Shown here: one piece after another, positions 1 to 9,580 of the stretch | How positions within the stretch are numbered: position 1 is the first letter of the stretch | How the letters are laid out: each line of letters starts with the position of its first letter | From: a virus | DNA length: 64,000 bases | Reading direction: 5' to 3' (one strand) | IMG/VR virus record: IMGVR_UViG_3300042453_002472 | Coordinates: 95,978-159,977 of that record | Made by a program: the position numbers and the translations under genes | The notes under the pieces: generated by a model | Databases searched by the model: none | What the model saw: the letters and a program-made list of their open reading frames with translations, nothing else | Told to the model about the DNA's origin: nothing

Positions 1-423
1 CTAAAATTAAAACATTTATTAAAAGAAGATGAGCAGAAATGGAATCCTGCTGATTATAAGTCGCCAGCACAATTAGGTAAAACGACTGGATTAGATGCCG
101 AAGCAGATCAAAGAATACAGGATAGTTTTTTATCTAAACTAGAACAAAACTATTCTAGAATAAAACGAGCTCGTATTGATATGGCTGAGTTTAAAAATGA
201 TGTGATGGATTTGTTATCAATCTATAAAGATAAAACGCCTGGCAGTGCGACTACTATGGATTTTATAAATGCATTTTTAGAATTATATCCATATTCAAAA
301 ACATATAGCGGATGGCAAGGAACTTACCGAGATGTAAGAGATAATCTTAATCGTATGTTACAACACGCATATGCAATCCAATCCGGCGATACTAGCAGTT
401 ACGCATATCGATTTTCAAAATAA
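1..423 (+). CDS. Partial small virion-type protein with capsid-targeting-like N-terminus
   Basis: The reading frame is open from base 1, so the gene starts just outside the window; at least 140 residues are visible. The first visible residues, LKLKHLLKEDE, match the tag seen on a dozen other genes here (K-L-K-x-[I/L]-L-x-E), so the true start is probably one or a few codons upstream. The rest is hydrophilic and mixed alpha-helical in character, with no family I recognise. An internal ATG at 181 could be mistaken for the start, but reading continues upstream without a stop. It ends 6 bases before a second tagged gene. Role as a co-packaged virion protein is inferred from the tag only. Confidence 0.6.
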   Translation, partial: LKLKHLLKEDEQKWNPADYKSPAQLGKTTGLDAEADQRIQDSFLSKLEQNYSRIKRARIDMAEFKNDVMDLLSIYKDKTPGSATTMDFINAFLELYPYSKTYSGWQGTYRDVRDNLNRMLQHAYAIQSGDTSSYAYRFSK

Positions 424-429
424 GTAATT

Positions 430-930
430 ATGAAAAAACTAGAAAACATCCTAGCAGAAAATATGCGTCGTTTTAATACAAAAAATCTACACGAAGCTGA
501 TTTAAGTGATTTGGAAAATAAATTAGGATTCGATGGTGCCAATCGAGATCCTCGAACAGGTAATCCAATGTTTGATCCTAAGAATTTAAAACTTCATATT
601 AACCGAGTTGATTATGATACCAACATTTCTGGTATTACATCTATGTATTTTCAAGGATCTGGAATTGATGATAAAAATACATTTCAAGATATTGTGAACG
701 ACATCAAACAAGATATTGAAAGTAAAAATGATCCAACTGGTGCATATGATCAAACCAGATTAGTATCCGACATTACATTTGACTGTGAACTTAAAGTTGG
801 TACCGATACTATCGATTTGACAGTTACATATGATGAAGATGGTGATATTCAAAATGTAGAAATACAGGATGAAGATATTGCTACAAAATATGGAATAAGT
901 GATTCTACGATTATGGATTATTTATTTTAA
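430..930 (+). CDS. Small protein with extended ILAENMRRF...NLHE tag
   Basis: A 166-residue acidic protein. Residues 1-23 carry the long form of the tag: ILAE at 7-10, then NMRRFNTK, then NLHE ending near residue 22. Near-identical tags start the proteins at 14147 and 21502. Both ILAE and NLHE end in the [I/L]-x-E cleavage signature of T4 prohead protease gp21. The body (residues 24-166) is unrelated to those two proteins, rich in Asp, and has no family I recognise. I infer a prohead-targeted internal protein whose tag is removed at maturation. It lies 6 bases after the preceding tagged gene and is followed by a 104-base spacer holding a promoter. Confidence 0.7.
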   Translation: MKKLENILAENMRRFNTKNLHEADLSDLENKLGFDGANRDPRTGNPMFDPKNLKLHINRVDYDTNISGITSMYFQGSGIDDKNTFQDIVNDIKQDIESKNDPTGAYDQTRLVSDITFDCELKVGTDTIDLTVTYDEDGDIQNVEIQDEDIATKYGISDSTIMDYLF

Positions 931-957
931 AAACAAAAAAAAACTTAACAAATTACT

Positions 958-985
958 TTGATTTAACGATTTAATTACTTATAAT
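958..985 (+). promoter_or_regulatory. Sigma70-like promoter upstream of ssDNA-binding protein gene
   Basis: TTGATT at 958-963 and TATAAT at 980-985 are separated by 16 bases in a 104-base intergenic gap, 49 bases before the start of the SSB gene. It fits the TTGGAW-17-TATWWT set seen elsewhere in the window. Confidence 0.5.
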
Positions 986-1034
986 GTAATTAATATTTTA
1001 TATTTTATTAACCAATTAAAAAAGGATTTAACCA

Positions 1035-1811
1035 ATGGGCTTAAATTTAGATGCCATAAAGGCAAAACTCAATCAGTTGAACAAAACTGATGAAAAGAAA
1101 AACAATTTGTGGAAACCTGAAGCAGGTAAAACAAGAATCCGTATCGTGCCATATGTGCACAGAAAAGACAATCCATTCTTAGAATTGTATTTTCATTACG
1201 ACATTGGCAAAAGATCAATGTTATCACCGATCTCATTCGGCAATGCAGATCCAATCGTAGAGTTTTCAGACAAACTAAAAAAAACTGGCGATAAGGATGA
1301 ATGGATGATGGGTCGTAAAATTGAGCCTAAAATGAGAACTTATGTACCTGTTATCGTGCGCGGTAAAGAAGCAGAAGGTGTAAAGTTTTGGGGATTTGGT
1401 AAAACTATCTACGCAGAACTATTATCAATTATCTCTGATCCAGACTATGGAGACATTACAGATTTAATGAATGGTCGTGATATTGATGTAGAATTTACTC
1501 CTGCAGAAGGTGGTGCATTTCCAAAAACTGCAATTCGAGTGAAACCAAACACACAGCCAGCAACAGAAGATAAAGCAATTGCTGAAAAGATTATGAATCA
1601 ACCAGTAATTACTGACATATTTCCTGAACCAACTTATGAAGAGTTAGAAGTTGCATTAACAGAATGGATGAATCCTGAAAATGCAGATTCAGATGTAGCA
1701 GCTGATGAAGAAGAAGAGGCACAAGGCGTTTCAACACCAGCAAAAGCTGCAAAGCCAGTAGCAGGTAAAGTTGATGACGTAGCATCAGCATTCAATGATC
1801 TTTTTAATTAA
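1035..1811 (+). CDS. 32: gp32-like single-stranded DNA-binding protein
   Basis: A 258-residue T4 gp32-type SSB that would coat replication and recombination intermediates. The N-terminal basic segment (residues 1-35) leads into LWKPEAGKTRIRIVPY (26-41) and a PFLELYFHYDIG block (47-59) typical of the gp32 core. The C-terminus (about 215-258) is acidic and Ala-rich with a final FNDLFN, as expected for the tail that recruits partners. T4 gp32 has a His/Cys zinc site; this protein contains no cysteine at all, so that module is absent or replaced. It begins the gp32-UvsX-RNaseH-gp41 block, with AAAGGA upstream of the start. Confidence 0.88.
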   Translation: MGLNLDAIKAKLNQLNKTDEKKNNLWKPEAGKTRIRIVPYVHRKDNPFLELYFHYDIGKRSMLSPISFGNADPIVEFSDKLKKTGDKDEWMMGRKIEPKMRTYVPVIVRGKEAEGVKFWGFGKTIYAELLSIISDPDYGDITDLMNGRDIDVEFTPAEGGAFPKTAIRVKPNTQPATEDKAIAEKIMNQPVITDIFPEPTYEELEVALTEWMNPENADSDVAADEEEEAQGVSTPAKAAKPVAGKVDDVASAFNDLFN

Positions 1812-1824
1812 GAAGGAGTTATAA

Positions 1825-2988
1825 ATGGCAAAGAGTAAAAGCAAACTGGAACTGGAAGACTCATTAGCAAGTACATTAGCTGATAGCATTAACAAGCAAT
1901 TTAAAGGGCAAGCTCTTAAAACAGCTTTCTTTTTAGAAGGAGATGCTGATTCACCAAGCAATGTAACAGAATGGATTTCATCTGGTTGTGATATGCTCGA
2001 TTTAGCGATTTCAAACCGATCGAACGGAGGATTCCCAGTAGGTCGGATAACTGAAGTTACCGGATTAGAAGCATCAGGTAAGTCTTTATTAGTATCTCAT
2101 GTAGCTGCAGAAACACAGAAAAAAGGTGGATTAGCAGTTTATATTGATACAGAAGCAGCAACTAGTGCTGAATTTATGTCAGCTATTGGAATTGATTTGA
2201 AATCAATGTTATATGTTCCATTAGAAACAGTAGAAGAAATTTTTGAAACAATTGAAACTATTGTTGAACAGGTACGTAAATCAGATAAAGATCGTCTCGT
2301 TACTATTATTGTTGACTCTATTATGGGTGCATCTACAAAAATAGAAATGGCTGCTGAATATGACAAAGATGGATATGCTACCAGTAAATCAATTATTCTA
2401 TCAAAAGCAATGCGTAAGGTAACTAACTGGATTGCACGAGAAAGAATTTGTTTGATTATGACTAATCAGTTACGAACTAAATTAGGGGTATCATTCGGCG
2501 ATGCGTGGACAACATCGGGTGGTAAAGCGATTCCATTTCATGCATCTGTACGTCTTCGTCTTAAGAATACTGGAATGATTAAAGCCAAAGTTGAAGGCGT
2601 TGAACAAGTGGTAGGAAGTAAGACTGAAGTACAAGTAGTGAAAAACAGAATGGGTCCTCCGCATCGAAAAATCAACTATGACATCTATTATGATAGTGGT
2701 ATTGATAACTATGGTGGATGGCTTGAAACAATGAAAAAATACAATCTAGTAAAACAATCAGGAGCTCATTATACATTAGATGACACTGATATTGAAACTG
2801 GAGAAGTATTTGGAGAAATTAAATTTCAATCAAAAACATTTGTAGATAAGGTAATCAATCAACCAGAGATTAAAGATCGATTGTATAAAAGAATATGCGA
2901 TGCGTATATCTTTAAGTATCAAGCTGGTATCGATGGCGGTATTGATGACGTAATTATTACAGATGAGGTTATAGACGAAGAAGCTTAA
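1825..2988 (+). CDS. uvsX: UvsX-like RecA recombinase
   Basis: A 387-residue RecA/UvsX-family strand-exchange ATPase. The Walker A motif GLEASGKS is at residues 80-87, a Walker B-type VTIIVDS lies near 155-165, and LIMTNQLRTK followed by a DNA-binding loop-like TSGGKAIPFHASVRLRL comes near 210-240. Its role would be recombination-dependent replication and repair together with the gp32-like SSB just upstream. AGAAGGAG precedes the ATG. The stop codon overlaps the start of the downstream exonuclease gene by one base, so translation is probably coupled. Confidence 0.93.
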   Translation: MAKSKSKLELEDSLASTLADSINKQFKGQALKTAFFLEGDADSPSNVTEWISSGCDMLDLAISNRSNGGFPVGRITEVTGLEASGKSLLVSHVAAETQKKGGLAVYIDTEAATSAEFMSAIGIDLKSMLYVPLETVEEIFETIETIVEQVRKSDKDRLVTIIVDSIMGASTKIEMAAEYDKDGYATSKSIILSKAMRKVTNWIARERICLIMTNQLRTKLGVSFGDAWTTSGGKAIPFHASVRLRLKNTGMIKAKVEGVEQVVGSKTEVQVVKNRMGPPHRKINYDIYYDSGIDNYGGWLETMKKYNLVKQSGAHYTLDDTDIETGEVFGEIKFQSKTFVDKVINQPEIKDRLYKRICDAYIFKYQAGIDGGIDDVIITDEVIDEEA

Positions 2989-4046
2989 TGAACAGGTATC
3001 AACAGCTATTCAAACAGTTACAACAAGAAAAGGAAAATAGTCCATCAAGTGTCAATGATCATATTATGGTGCTTGATGGGCTAAACACCTTTATTAGAGC
3101 GTTTGGAGCAACTCCATCTACAAATGAAGATGGTGATCATATCGGAGGAATTACTGGATTTTTATTTTCAATAGGTAAAGTAGTTCGAGATTTTAAACCA
3201 TCTCGGTTAGTTATCGTGTTTGATGGTAGAGGCGGATCTGCTCGTCGCAGAAAGATTTACGGCGATTATAAAGGTAATCGAGCAAATAAAACACGTTTAC
3301 GTAGACACGATCATCAACAATTTGCTACAATTGAAGATGAACAGGAAGCAATGCGTTGGCAATTTTCTCGATTAGTATCATATCTAGATAATTTACCAGT
3401 AACATTTATTTCAATTGATGGTATCGAAGCAGATGATACGATTGCATATATTGCTGATATGTATCAAGGTATTTCTAAAAAAATTACCATAGTTTCAACG
3501 GATAGAGATTTTTATCAGTTAATAAGTCCTACAATTCAAGTATGGTCGCCTATCAAAAAGAAAATGTATGACGAACAAGCATTATTAGATGAATTTGGAG
3601 TACATCCAAATAACTATGTTATTTATCGAACATTTACAGGCGACACCTCTGACAACATACCCGGGGTATCTGGAATAGGTCCAAAGACAATTATAAAAAC
3701 ATTACCCGAACTTGCTGATACTACTGAGTTTACGTTAGATGCATTATTTAATAAATGCACTAATAATTTAAATGAATCAAAAACATATGGTAAAATACTA
3801 GAAAATCAGGATACTATTGATAAGAATTATCGTTTAATGAATATTAAATTATTAGATATTCCAGCTCAGAGTGCTACGGTAATTCGAGGTATATTAGATC
3901 AGCCGATTCCAATGATGAACAAAATGGAATTTCAAAGATTATTCATGGAAGACAAAATGTGGTCAACTATGAAAAATTTACCAGATTGGTTAAATAATAC
4001 ATGGTTATCACTAAATGCATTTGCACAACAAACACATAAAAAATAA
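2988..4046 (+). CDS. rnh: RNase H / FEN-type 5'-3' exonuclease
   Basis: A 352-residue 5' nuclease like T4 RNase H, expected to remove RNA primers from Okazaki fragments. Visible signatures are IMVLDGLNTFIR (about 26-37), VIVFDGRGGSARR (about 74-86), the metal-binding GIEADDTIAY (about 145-154), TDRDFYQL, and the helix-3-turn-helix GDTSDNIPGVSGIGPKT (about 220-236). All acidic metal ligands of the family seem present. It is somewhat longer than T4 RNase H (305 residues). It follows UvsX with a one-base overlap. Confidence 0.9.
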   Translation: MNRYQQLFKQLQQEKENSPSSVNDHIMVLDGLNTFIRAFGATPSTNEDGDHIGGITGFLFSIGKVVRDFKPSRLVIVFDGRGGSARRRKIYGDYKGNRANKTRLRRHDHQQFATIEDEQEAMRWQFSRLVSYLDNLPVTFISIDGIEADDTIAYIADMYQGISKKITIVSTDRDFYQLISPTIQVWSPIKKKMYDEQALLDEFGVHPNNYVIYRTFTGDTSDNIPGVSGIGPKTIIKTLPELADTTEFTLDALFNKCTNNLNESKTYGKILENQDTIDKNYRLMNIKLLDIPAQSATVIRGILDQPIPMMNKMEFQRLFMEDKMWSTMKNLPDWLNNTWLSLNAFAQQTHKK

Positions 4047-4047
4047 C

Positions 4048-4076
4048 TTGGAATTTATACATAACTATTATATAAT
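4048..4076 (+). promoter_or_regulatory. Sigma70-like promoter upstream of helicase gene
   Basis: TTGGAA at 4048-4053 and a perfect TATAAT at 4071-4076 with a 17-base spacer. The predicted start of transcription is at or just before the helicase ATG at 4083, so the leader would be very short or absent. Confidence 0.6.
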
Positions 4077-4082
4077 AAGTTT

Positions 4083-5450
4083 ATGACAGATAAACTATCG
4101 GAATATGGCTGGAGCTTTCAAGTAAAAGTTTTAGCAGCAATGTTTACCGACCGAATATTTTTACAACAAATTGCCGATATTATTCGCCCAGAGTATTTCG
4201 AATCAGATGCAAATAATTGGGTATTAGAAACAGTTTTAGATCATTTTCAACAATATAAAACACCCCCAACAAAAGATGTTTTAAAAGTTCGATTAACTGC
4301 ATTAAGTGAATCTGGTCCAGAATCTATACTTAAAACTGCAATACTAGAACAACTTAAAGATGTGTTCCGATACATGGAATCAGATGATTTAAGTTTTGTC
4401 AAAGATGAAATACTTAATTTCTGTAAAAATCAGGAAATTAAACGGGCAATTATGGATTCGGTTAATTTGTTGCAACGTGGAAATTATGATGAAATAAAGT
4501 CAAAGATTGATACAGCAATGAAAGCTGGTGCTGATACTAATATTGGGTTAGAATATAAACTTAATATATCAGCTCGATACGCCGAAGCATCGCGTCATAC
4601 AATTACAACCGGATGGGATGTTATTGATGATTTAATGGACGGCGGATTAGCTCCAGGTGAATTAGGTGTAGTAATGGCACCAGCTGGTATTGGTAAATCA
4701 TGGCTCTTAATTAACATTGGAGCTAATGCAGTAAAGGCAGGTCATACCGTAATACATTACACATTAGAACTTAATGAAAATTATGTAGGACAACGTTATG
4801 ATTCGGTATTAACTGGTATTAATGCACAGAGCTTAAAAAATCATCAAGACACAGTTGAAGATAAAATGAAAAGTTTACGCGGTGATTTGATTGTAAAATA
4901 TTTTCCAACTAAATCAGTTGGCGTAATGGGATTAAAAGCTCATTTAGAAAAAACTATTATGCTAGGTAAAAAGCCAGATGTTGTAATTGTAGATTATGGT
5001 GATTTGTTAAAAATCAATACAAAAAAGGACAAACACGAGGCATTAGAAGAACTTTACGAGGAGTTACGAGGAATGGCAGGTGAGTATGATATTCCGGTTT
5101 GGACGGCATCACAAGCAGGTCGAAGTGCGTTAGAAGAAGATATTATTGAAGCAGATAAAATTGCATCATCATATGGAAAAGTGATGGTAGCTGACTTCTT
5201 GATGTCATTGTCTCGTAAGGTTGAAGATAAAATGTCAGGTACAGGTAGAGGTCACGTTATTAAGAATCGGTTCGGCCCAGATGGCATTACCTTGCCTAGT
5301 AAAATTAACACAAACAACGGCCAATTTCAATTTTTTGAGCCACAAACAACACAAGGCAAACAGACCACACAAGTTATGAAAACAGGCGAAAATGTTATGA
5401 AGAAAAATTTAGCACAAAAATTCAAAGATTTGGGTGGAACTTTAGGATAA
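4083..5450 (+). CDS. 41: gp41-like replicative DNA helicase (DnaB family)
   Basis: A 455-residue hexameric helicase of the T4 gp41/DnaB family. The N-terminal helical domain (1-150) starts like DnaB-type proteins (LAAMFTDRIFLQQIADIIRPEYF). The RecA-type motor has Walker A APAGIGKS at 199-206, the H1a glutamate in HYTLELNE, and Walker B DVVIVDYGDLL near 300. WTASQAGRS matches the polar-residue motif H3. It would unwind ahead of the gp43-like polymerase; no gp61-type primase is visible in this window. It is followed by an intrinsic terminator. Confidence 0.92.
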   Translation: MTDKLSEYGWSFQVKVLAAMFTDRIFLQQIADIIRPEYFESDANNWVLETVLDHFQQYKTPPTKDVLKVRLTALSESGPESILKTAILEQLKDVFRYMESDDLSFVKDEILNFCKNQEIKRAIMDSVNLLQRGNYDEIKSKIDTAMKAGADTNIGLEYKLNISARYAEASRHTITTGWDVIDDLMDGGLAPGELGVVMAPAGIGKSWLLINIGANAVKAGHTVIHYTLELNENYVGQRYDSVLTGINAQSLKNHQDTVEDKMKSLRGDLIVKYFPTKSVGVMGLKAHLEKTIMLGKKPDVVIVDYGDLLKINTKKDKHEALEELYEELRGMAGEYDIPVWTASQAGRSALEEDIIEADKIASSYGKVMVADFLMSLSRKVEDKMSGTGRGHVIKNRFGPDGITLPSKINTNNGQFQFFEPQTTQGKQTTQVMKTGENVMKKNLAQKFKDLGGTLG

Positions 5451-5454
5451 AACC

Positions 5455-5469
5455 ATATTTATATAAAAT
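5455..5469 (+). promoter_or_regulatory. Late-type AT element (ATATTTATATAAAAT)
   Basis: A member of the recurring ATATTTATWNWAA set, here just after the helicase stop and before the hairpin at 5471. Its position upstream of a terminator makes a promoter role uncertain at this particular site. Confidence 0.25.
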
Positions 5470-5470
5470 G

Positions 5471-5499
5471 AGGTCCGGATAATATTCGGCCCTTTTTTT
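5471..5499 (+). terminator. Intrinsic terminator after helicase gene
   Basis: AGGTCCG (5471-5477) can pair with CGGCCCT (5487-5493) with one mismatch around a 9-base loop, followed by a seven-T run. It separates the helicase from the ribonucleotide reductase gene. Confidence 0.6.
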
Positions 5500-5542
5500 A
5501 TCTAATAAACATTTATATTTTTTAAATTAAAGAGATTACAAC

Positions 5543-7399
5543 ATGGAGATTTCAAACAAAATTTTAAGTGAAATTACAGTATACATGAAGTATGCAAAGT
5601 ATGTTCCCGAGCTCAATCGTCGAGAAACATGGGAAGAATTAGTTACGAGAAACAAAGAAATGCATCAAAAGAAGTATCCGCATTTGCGAGATGAAATTGA
5701 AGCTGCATATAAATTTGTTTATGATAAAAAAGTATTACCATCGATGCGTAGTTTGCAATTCGGCGGAAAACCAATTGAAATCTCCCCTAACCGAATTTAT
5801 AACTGTGCATATTTACCAATTGATGATTATCGAGCATTTGGCGAAGCAATGTTTTTACTTTTAGGCGGTACTGGTGTAGGATATTCAGTTCAAACACATC
5901 ACGTAGAAAAATTGCCTGAAATTCGTAAACCTAATCCAAAGAAAACACGAAGATATCTTATCGCGGATTCGATCGAAGGATGGGCTGATGCAGTAAAGGC
6001 ATTAGTTAAATCGTATTTCGAAGGTGGATCTACGTTTACATTTGATTTTTCGGATATTCGTGCCAAAGGTGCTCGTTTAGTAACATCCGGAGGAAAAGCA
6101 CCAGGCCCACAACCACTTAAAGAATGTTTAATTAAATTAGCCGGTATCTTAGATGCAAAAGAAGATGGCGATAAATTAACTGCTATTGAAGTACACGATA
6201 TGGTTTGTCATATTGCAGATGCAGTATTAGCCGGGGGTATTCGTAGAGCAGCTCTTATTAGTCTTTTTAGTGCCGATGATGAAGAAATGATTTCATGCAA
6301 ATCTGGTAATTGGTGGGAGCATAATCCACAACGAGGGCGTGCAAACAATTCAGCAACATTAATGCGTCATAAATTAACAAAAGAATTCTTTATGGATTTA
6401 TGGAAACGTGTTGAATTGTCAGGAGCAGGTGAACCAGGAATTTATTTAACAAATGATAAAGATTGGGGAACGAATCCATGTTGTGAAATTGCATTACGAC
6501 CATTTCAGTTCTGTAATTTATGTGAAGTTAACGCGTCTGACATCGAATCACAAGAAGATTTAGAAGCAAGAGTACGAGCAGCAGCATTTATTGGAACACT
6601 TCAAGCAGGTTACACTGATTTTCATTATCTTCGTCCAGTATGGAAACGTACGACTGAGAAAGATGCCCTTATCGGAGTATCCATGACAGGAATCGGTTCT
6701 GGAACAGTGTTAGGCTATGATATGAAAGCTGCCGCAAAGGCAGTTAAAGAAGAAAATGTACGGGTAGCTGAATTGATTGGAATCAACAAATCAGCTCGTA
6801 CTACCACAGTTAAGCCTGCAGGGACGACATCATTAGCATTAGGAACATCATCAGGTATTCACGCTTGGCACAATGATTATTATATTCGTCGCATTCGTGT
6901 AGGAAAAAATGAAGCAATTTATTCATACCTAGCAATCAATCATCCAGAACTTATTGAAGATGAGTATTTCCGTCCACATGACACTGCAGTTATTTCAATT
7001 CCTCAAAAAGCACCAGAAGGCGCTATTATGAGAACAGAATCCCCATTCCAATTATTAGATCGTATTAAAAAGGTACACCTAGAATGGGTTAAACCAGGAC
7101 ACCGATCAGGAAATAATACTCACAATGTTTCTGCAACCGTTTCACTTAAAGCAGATGAATGGGAATTAGCTGGCGAATGGATGTGGGAGAATAGAGATCA
7201 TTATAACGGATTATCAGTATTGCCATATGATGGCGGAACTTATACACAAGCTCCATTTGAAGATTGTACTCAAGAAACATATGAGAACATGATGAAATCT
7301 CTTCATAATATTGATTTGAGTCAAGTAATTGAATTAGATGATAATACCGACTTATCAGGCGAATTAGCTTGTGCTGGTGGAGCGTGTGAGATAAAATAA
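5543..7399 (+). CDS. nrdJ: Adenosylcobalamin-dependent (class II) ribonucleotide reductase
   Basis: A 618-residue single-chain ribonucleotide reductase making deoxynucleotides for phage DNA. The active-site loop NPCCEI (N311, C313/C314, E315) and the following FCNLCEVN match the thiyl-radical region. The phosphate-binding KPAGTTSLALGTSSGIH stretch lies near 425-441. The C-terminal tail ELACAGGACEIK has the two cysteines (C610, C615) that shuttle electrons, expected to be reduced by the phage thioredoxin at 10794. No separate small subunit is nearby, and the overall pattern is that of the B12-dependent triphosphate reductases (family members are about 740 residues, so this is short). Cobalamin dependence is inferred from family resemblance. 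Confidence 0.88.
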   Translation: MEISNKILSEITVYMKYAKYVPELNRRETWEELVTRNKEMHQKKYPHLRDEIEAAYKFVYDKKVLPSMRSLQFGGKPIEISPNRIYNCAYLPIDDYRAFGEAMFLLLGGTGVGYSVQTHHVEKLPEIRKPNPKKTRRYLIADSIEGWADAVKALVKSYFEGGSTFTFDFSDIRAKGARLVTSGGKAPGPQPLKECLIKLAGILDAKEDGDKLTAIEVHDMVCHIADAVLAGGIRRAALISLFSADDEEMISCKSGNWWEHNPQRGRANNSATLMRHKLTKEFFMDLWKRVELSGAGEPGIYLTNDKDWGTNPCCEIALRPFQFCNLCEVNASDIESQEDLEARVRAAAFIGTLQAGYTDFHYLRPVWKRTTEKDALIGVSMTGIGSGTVLGYDMKAAAKAVKEENVRVAELIGINKSARTTTVKPAGTTSLALGTSSGIHAWHNDYYIRRIRVGKNEAIYSYLAINHPELIEDEYFRPHDTAVISIPQKAPEGAIMRTESPFQLLDRIKKVHLEWVKPGHRSGNNTHNVSATVSLKADEWELAGEWMWENRDHYNGLSVLPYDGGTYTQAPFEDCTQETYENMMKSLHNIDLSQVIELDDNTDLSGELACAGGACEIK

Positions 7400-7406
7400 T
7401 ATTTAG

Positions 7407-7418
7407 ATATTTATTAAT

Positions 7419-7419
<1 letters not shown>
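7407..7419 (+). promoter_or_regulatory. Late-type AT element abutting start codon (ATATTTATTAATA)
   Basis: A 13-base element whose last base is the A of the next gene's ATG. Identical copies lie at 44735, 51620 and 54443, and at all four the next gene carries the [I/L]-x-E tag. No Shine-Dalgarno sequence is visible between element and start. Confidence 0.45.
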
Positions 7420-8169
<750 letters not shown>

Positions 8170-8201
8170 AATATTCTATATTATAATTAATAAAACAAGT
8201 T

Positions 8202-8906
8202 ATGACAACGAAACAAAGAACAAATTTAGAATTAGTGCATCCTGGCTTTGCAAATGGAGTTTCTATTCAGTTAGCAACAAAACAATCGATTGAAGGTCCA
8301 GATGCTAGATTGACTACAGAAGAAAAACAAGCTATTATCGATAAAGCTGCATATCATTATGGTCAATTCTTAACCGCATTAGGCGTAACATGGGAATCTG
8401 ATCCAAACTCGGCTGATACACCTCGGCGAGTAGCAAAGGCATATGTAAATGACTTATGGGCCGGTCGATATGAACCAATGTCAGATATTACAGCATTTCC
8501 AAGTGATGGATACGATGGCATTGTGTTTGAAGGAGGTATTCCATTAACATCAATGTGTAGCCATCATCATCAAACTATTATGGGTCTAGTTCACGTTGCA
8601 TATATTCCGGGTGAAAATAGCAACGTTATTGGTTTAAGTAAATTGAATCGAGTAGTTGAGCACTTTGGCAGACGAGGTGCAATTCAAGAACAATTAACTG
8701 TTGCTATCCACCACGCAATTGATGAACTTATCGAAAACAATAAAGGTGTAGCAGTAATGATTGAAGCAACTCATAACTGTGTGCAATGTCGAGGAGTTAA
8801 GCATGGTGGTGCTTCAATGAAAACTGCGAAATTATCTGGTGCATTTTTAGAAGATGGCAACGCAAGATCAGAATTTTATCAATTTGTAAAAGGTTATAAT
8901 AATTAA
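8202..8906 (+). CDS. folE: GTP cyclohydrolase I (FolE-type)
   Basis: A 234-residue enzyme converting GTP to 7,8-dihydroneopterin triphosphate, the entry step to 7-deazaguanine and folate synthesis. Zinc ligands appear in SMCSHHH (C and H) and in HNCVQCRGVKH (C), and LSKLNRVVEHFGRR is the conserved substrate-binding helix. The first 50 residues are extra relative to the catalytic core. It forms a block with QueD (one base apart) and QueE, and a DpdA-like gene lies at 17001, so its product is more likely used for DNA base modification than for folate. Confidence 0.92.
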   Translation: MTTKQRTNLELVHPGFANGVSIQLATKQSIEGPDARLTTEEKQAIIDKAAYHYGQFLTALGVTWESDPNSADTPRRVAKAYVNDLWAGRYEPMSDITAFPSDGYDGIVFEGGIPLTSMCSHHHQTIMGLVHVAYIPGENSNVIGLSKLNRVVEHFGRRGAIQEQLTVAIHHAIDELIENNKGVAVMIEATHNCVQCRGVKHGGASMKTAKLSGAFLEDGNARSEFYQFVKGYNN

Positions 8907-8907
8907 T

Positions 8908-9372
8908 ATGGCACGTTACATTTCAACAAAATTATTTGATGGTTACTCAACTTGTTTCCGTCAATGGAAAGCAGAAGATACTCATTGTAAATTCTTACAT
9001 GGATATGCTGTATCATTTAGAGTATGGTTTGAAGGAGAATTAGATCATCGTAATTGGGTATGGGATTTTGGCGGTATGAAGCGTTCTAAAACTCAAATTG
9101 CAGGTATGTCTCCAAAAGATTATTTTACATTTTTATTAGATCATACTACAATCGTTGCATTAGATGATCCATATTTAGATAAATTCAAACAAATGGATGA
9201 AGATGGTATTATTCAATTAAGAATTTTACCAGCTACTGGATGTGAAAAATTTGCAGAACATTTATATTATGTAATAAATGCATTCTTAAAAGAAGAAACA
9301 GAAGGCCGAGTAAAAGCTATCAAAATAGAAGTATACGAACACGAACGAAATTCAGCAAGTTATGAACAATAA
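8908..9372 (+). CDS. queD: QueD-like 6-carboxytetrahydropterin synthase
   Basis: A 154-residue member of the 6-pyruvoyl-tetrahydropterin synthase superfamily, expected to turn dihydroneopterin triphosphate into 6-carboxytetrahydropterin. HCKFLHGYAVSF (about 27-38) holds the catalytic cysteine and a zinc-site histidine, and LLDHTT and GCEKFAEHL match later motifs. The usual HGH is HGY and the first zinc histidine seems replaced in STCFRQW, so this is the variant form rather than the E. coli type. Position between folE and queE supports the pathway assignment. Confidence 0.82.
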   Translation: MARYISTKLFDGYSTCFRQWKAEDTHCKFLHGYAVSFRVWFEGELDHRNWVWDFGGMKRSKTQIAGMSPKDYFTFLLDHTTIVALDDPYLDKFKQMDEDGIIQLRILPATGCEKFAEHLYYVINAFLKEETEGRVKAIKIEVYEHERNSASYEQ

Positions 9373-9577
9373 TAAAGACCAAATGAAAGTAGAAGTTAAT
9401 GAGATGGCAATAACTCAACAAATTAAAATTGCTTTAGAAAACTCCAATCTAAGTGTTGTTGTTACACCAATTATGTTTGATCCTAACGAATTTATACCAG
9501 TACTAGGTGTGTTAGTAAAAAACGAGGATTCTAGTTATACTAGAAAATATACAATAACGGTTAAACCAAATAACTAA
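9362..9577 (+). CDS. Small hypothetical protein in 7-deazaguanine block
   Basis: A 71-residue protein beginning MNNNKDQMKVEV, overlapping the end of queD by 11 bases; an internal ATG at 9383 is a possible alternative start. Content is beta-rich with no recognisable motif. It is kept because of tight packing in the operon and the absence of any other use of the interval. Confidence 0.5.
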   Translation: MNNNKDQMKVEVNEMAITQQIKIALENSNLSVVVTPIMFDPNEFIPVLGVLVKNEDSSYTRKYTITVKPNN

Positions 9578-9580
9578 ACC

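Noticed and set aside
181-423. Start of the first gene at the ATG at 181
   Set aside because: The frame is open back to base 1 and its first residues match the packaging tag, so the gene begins outside the window.
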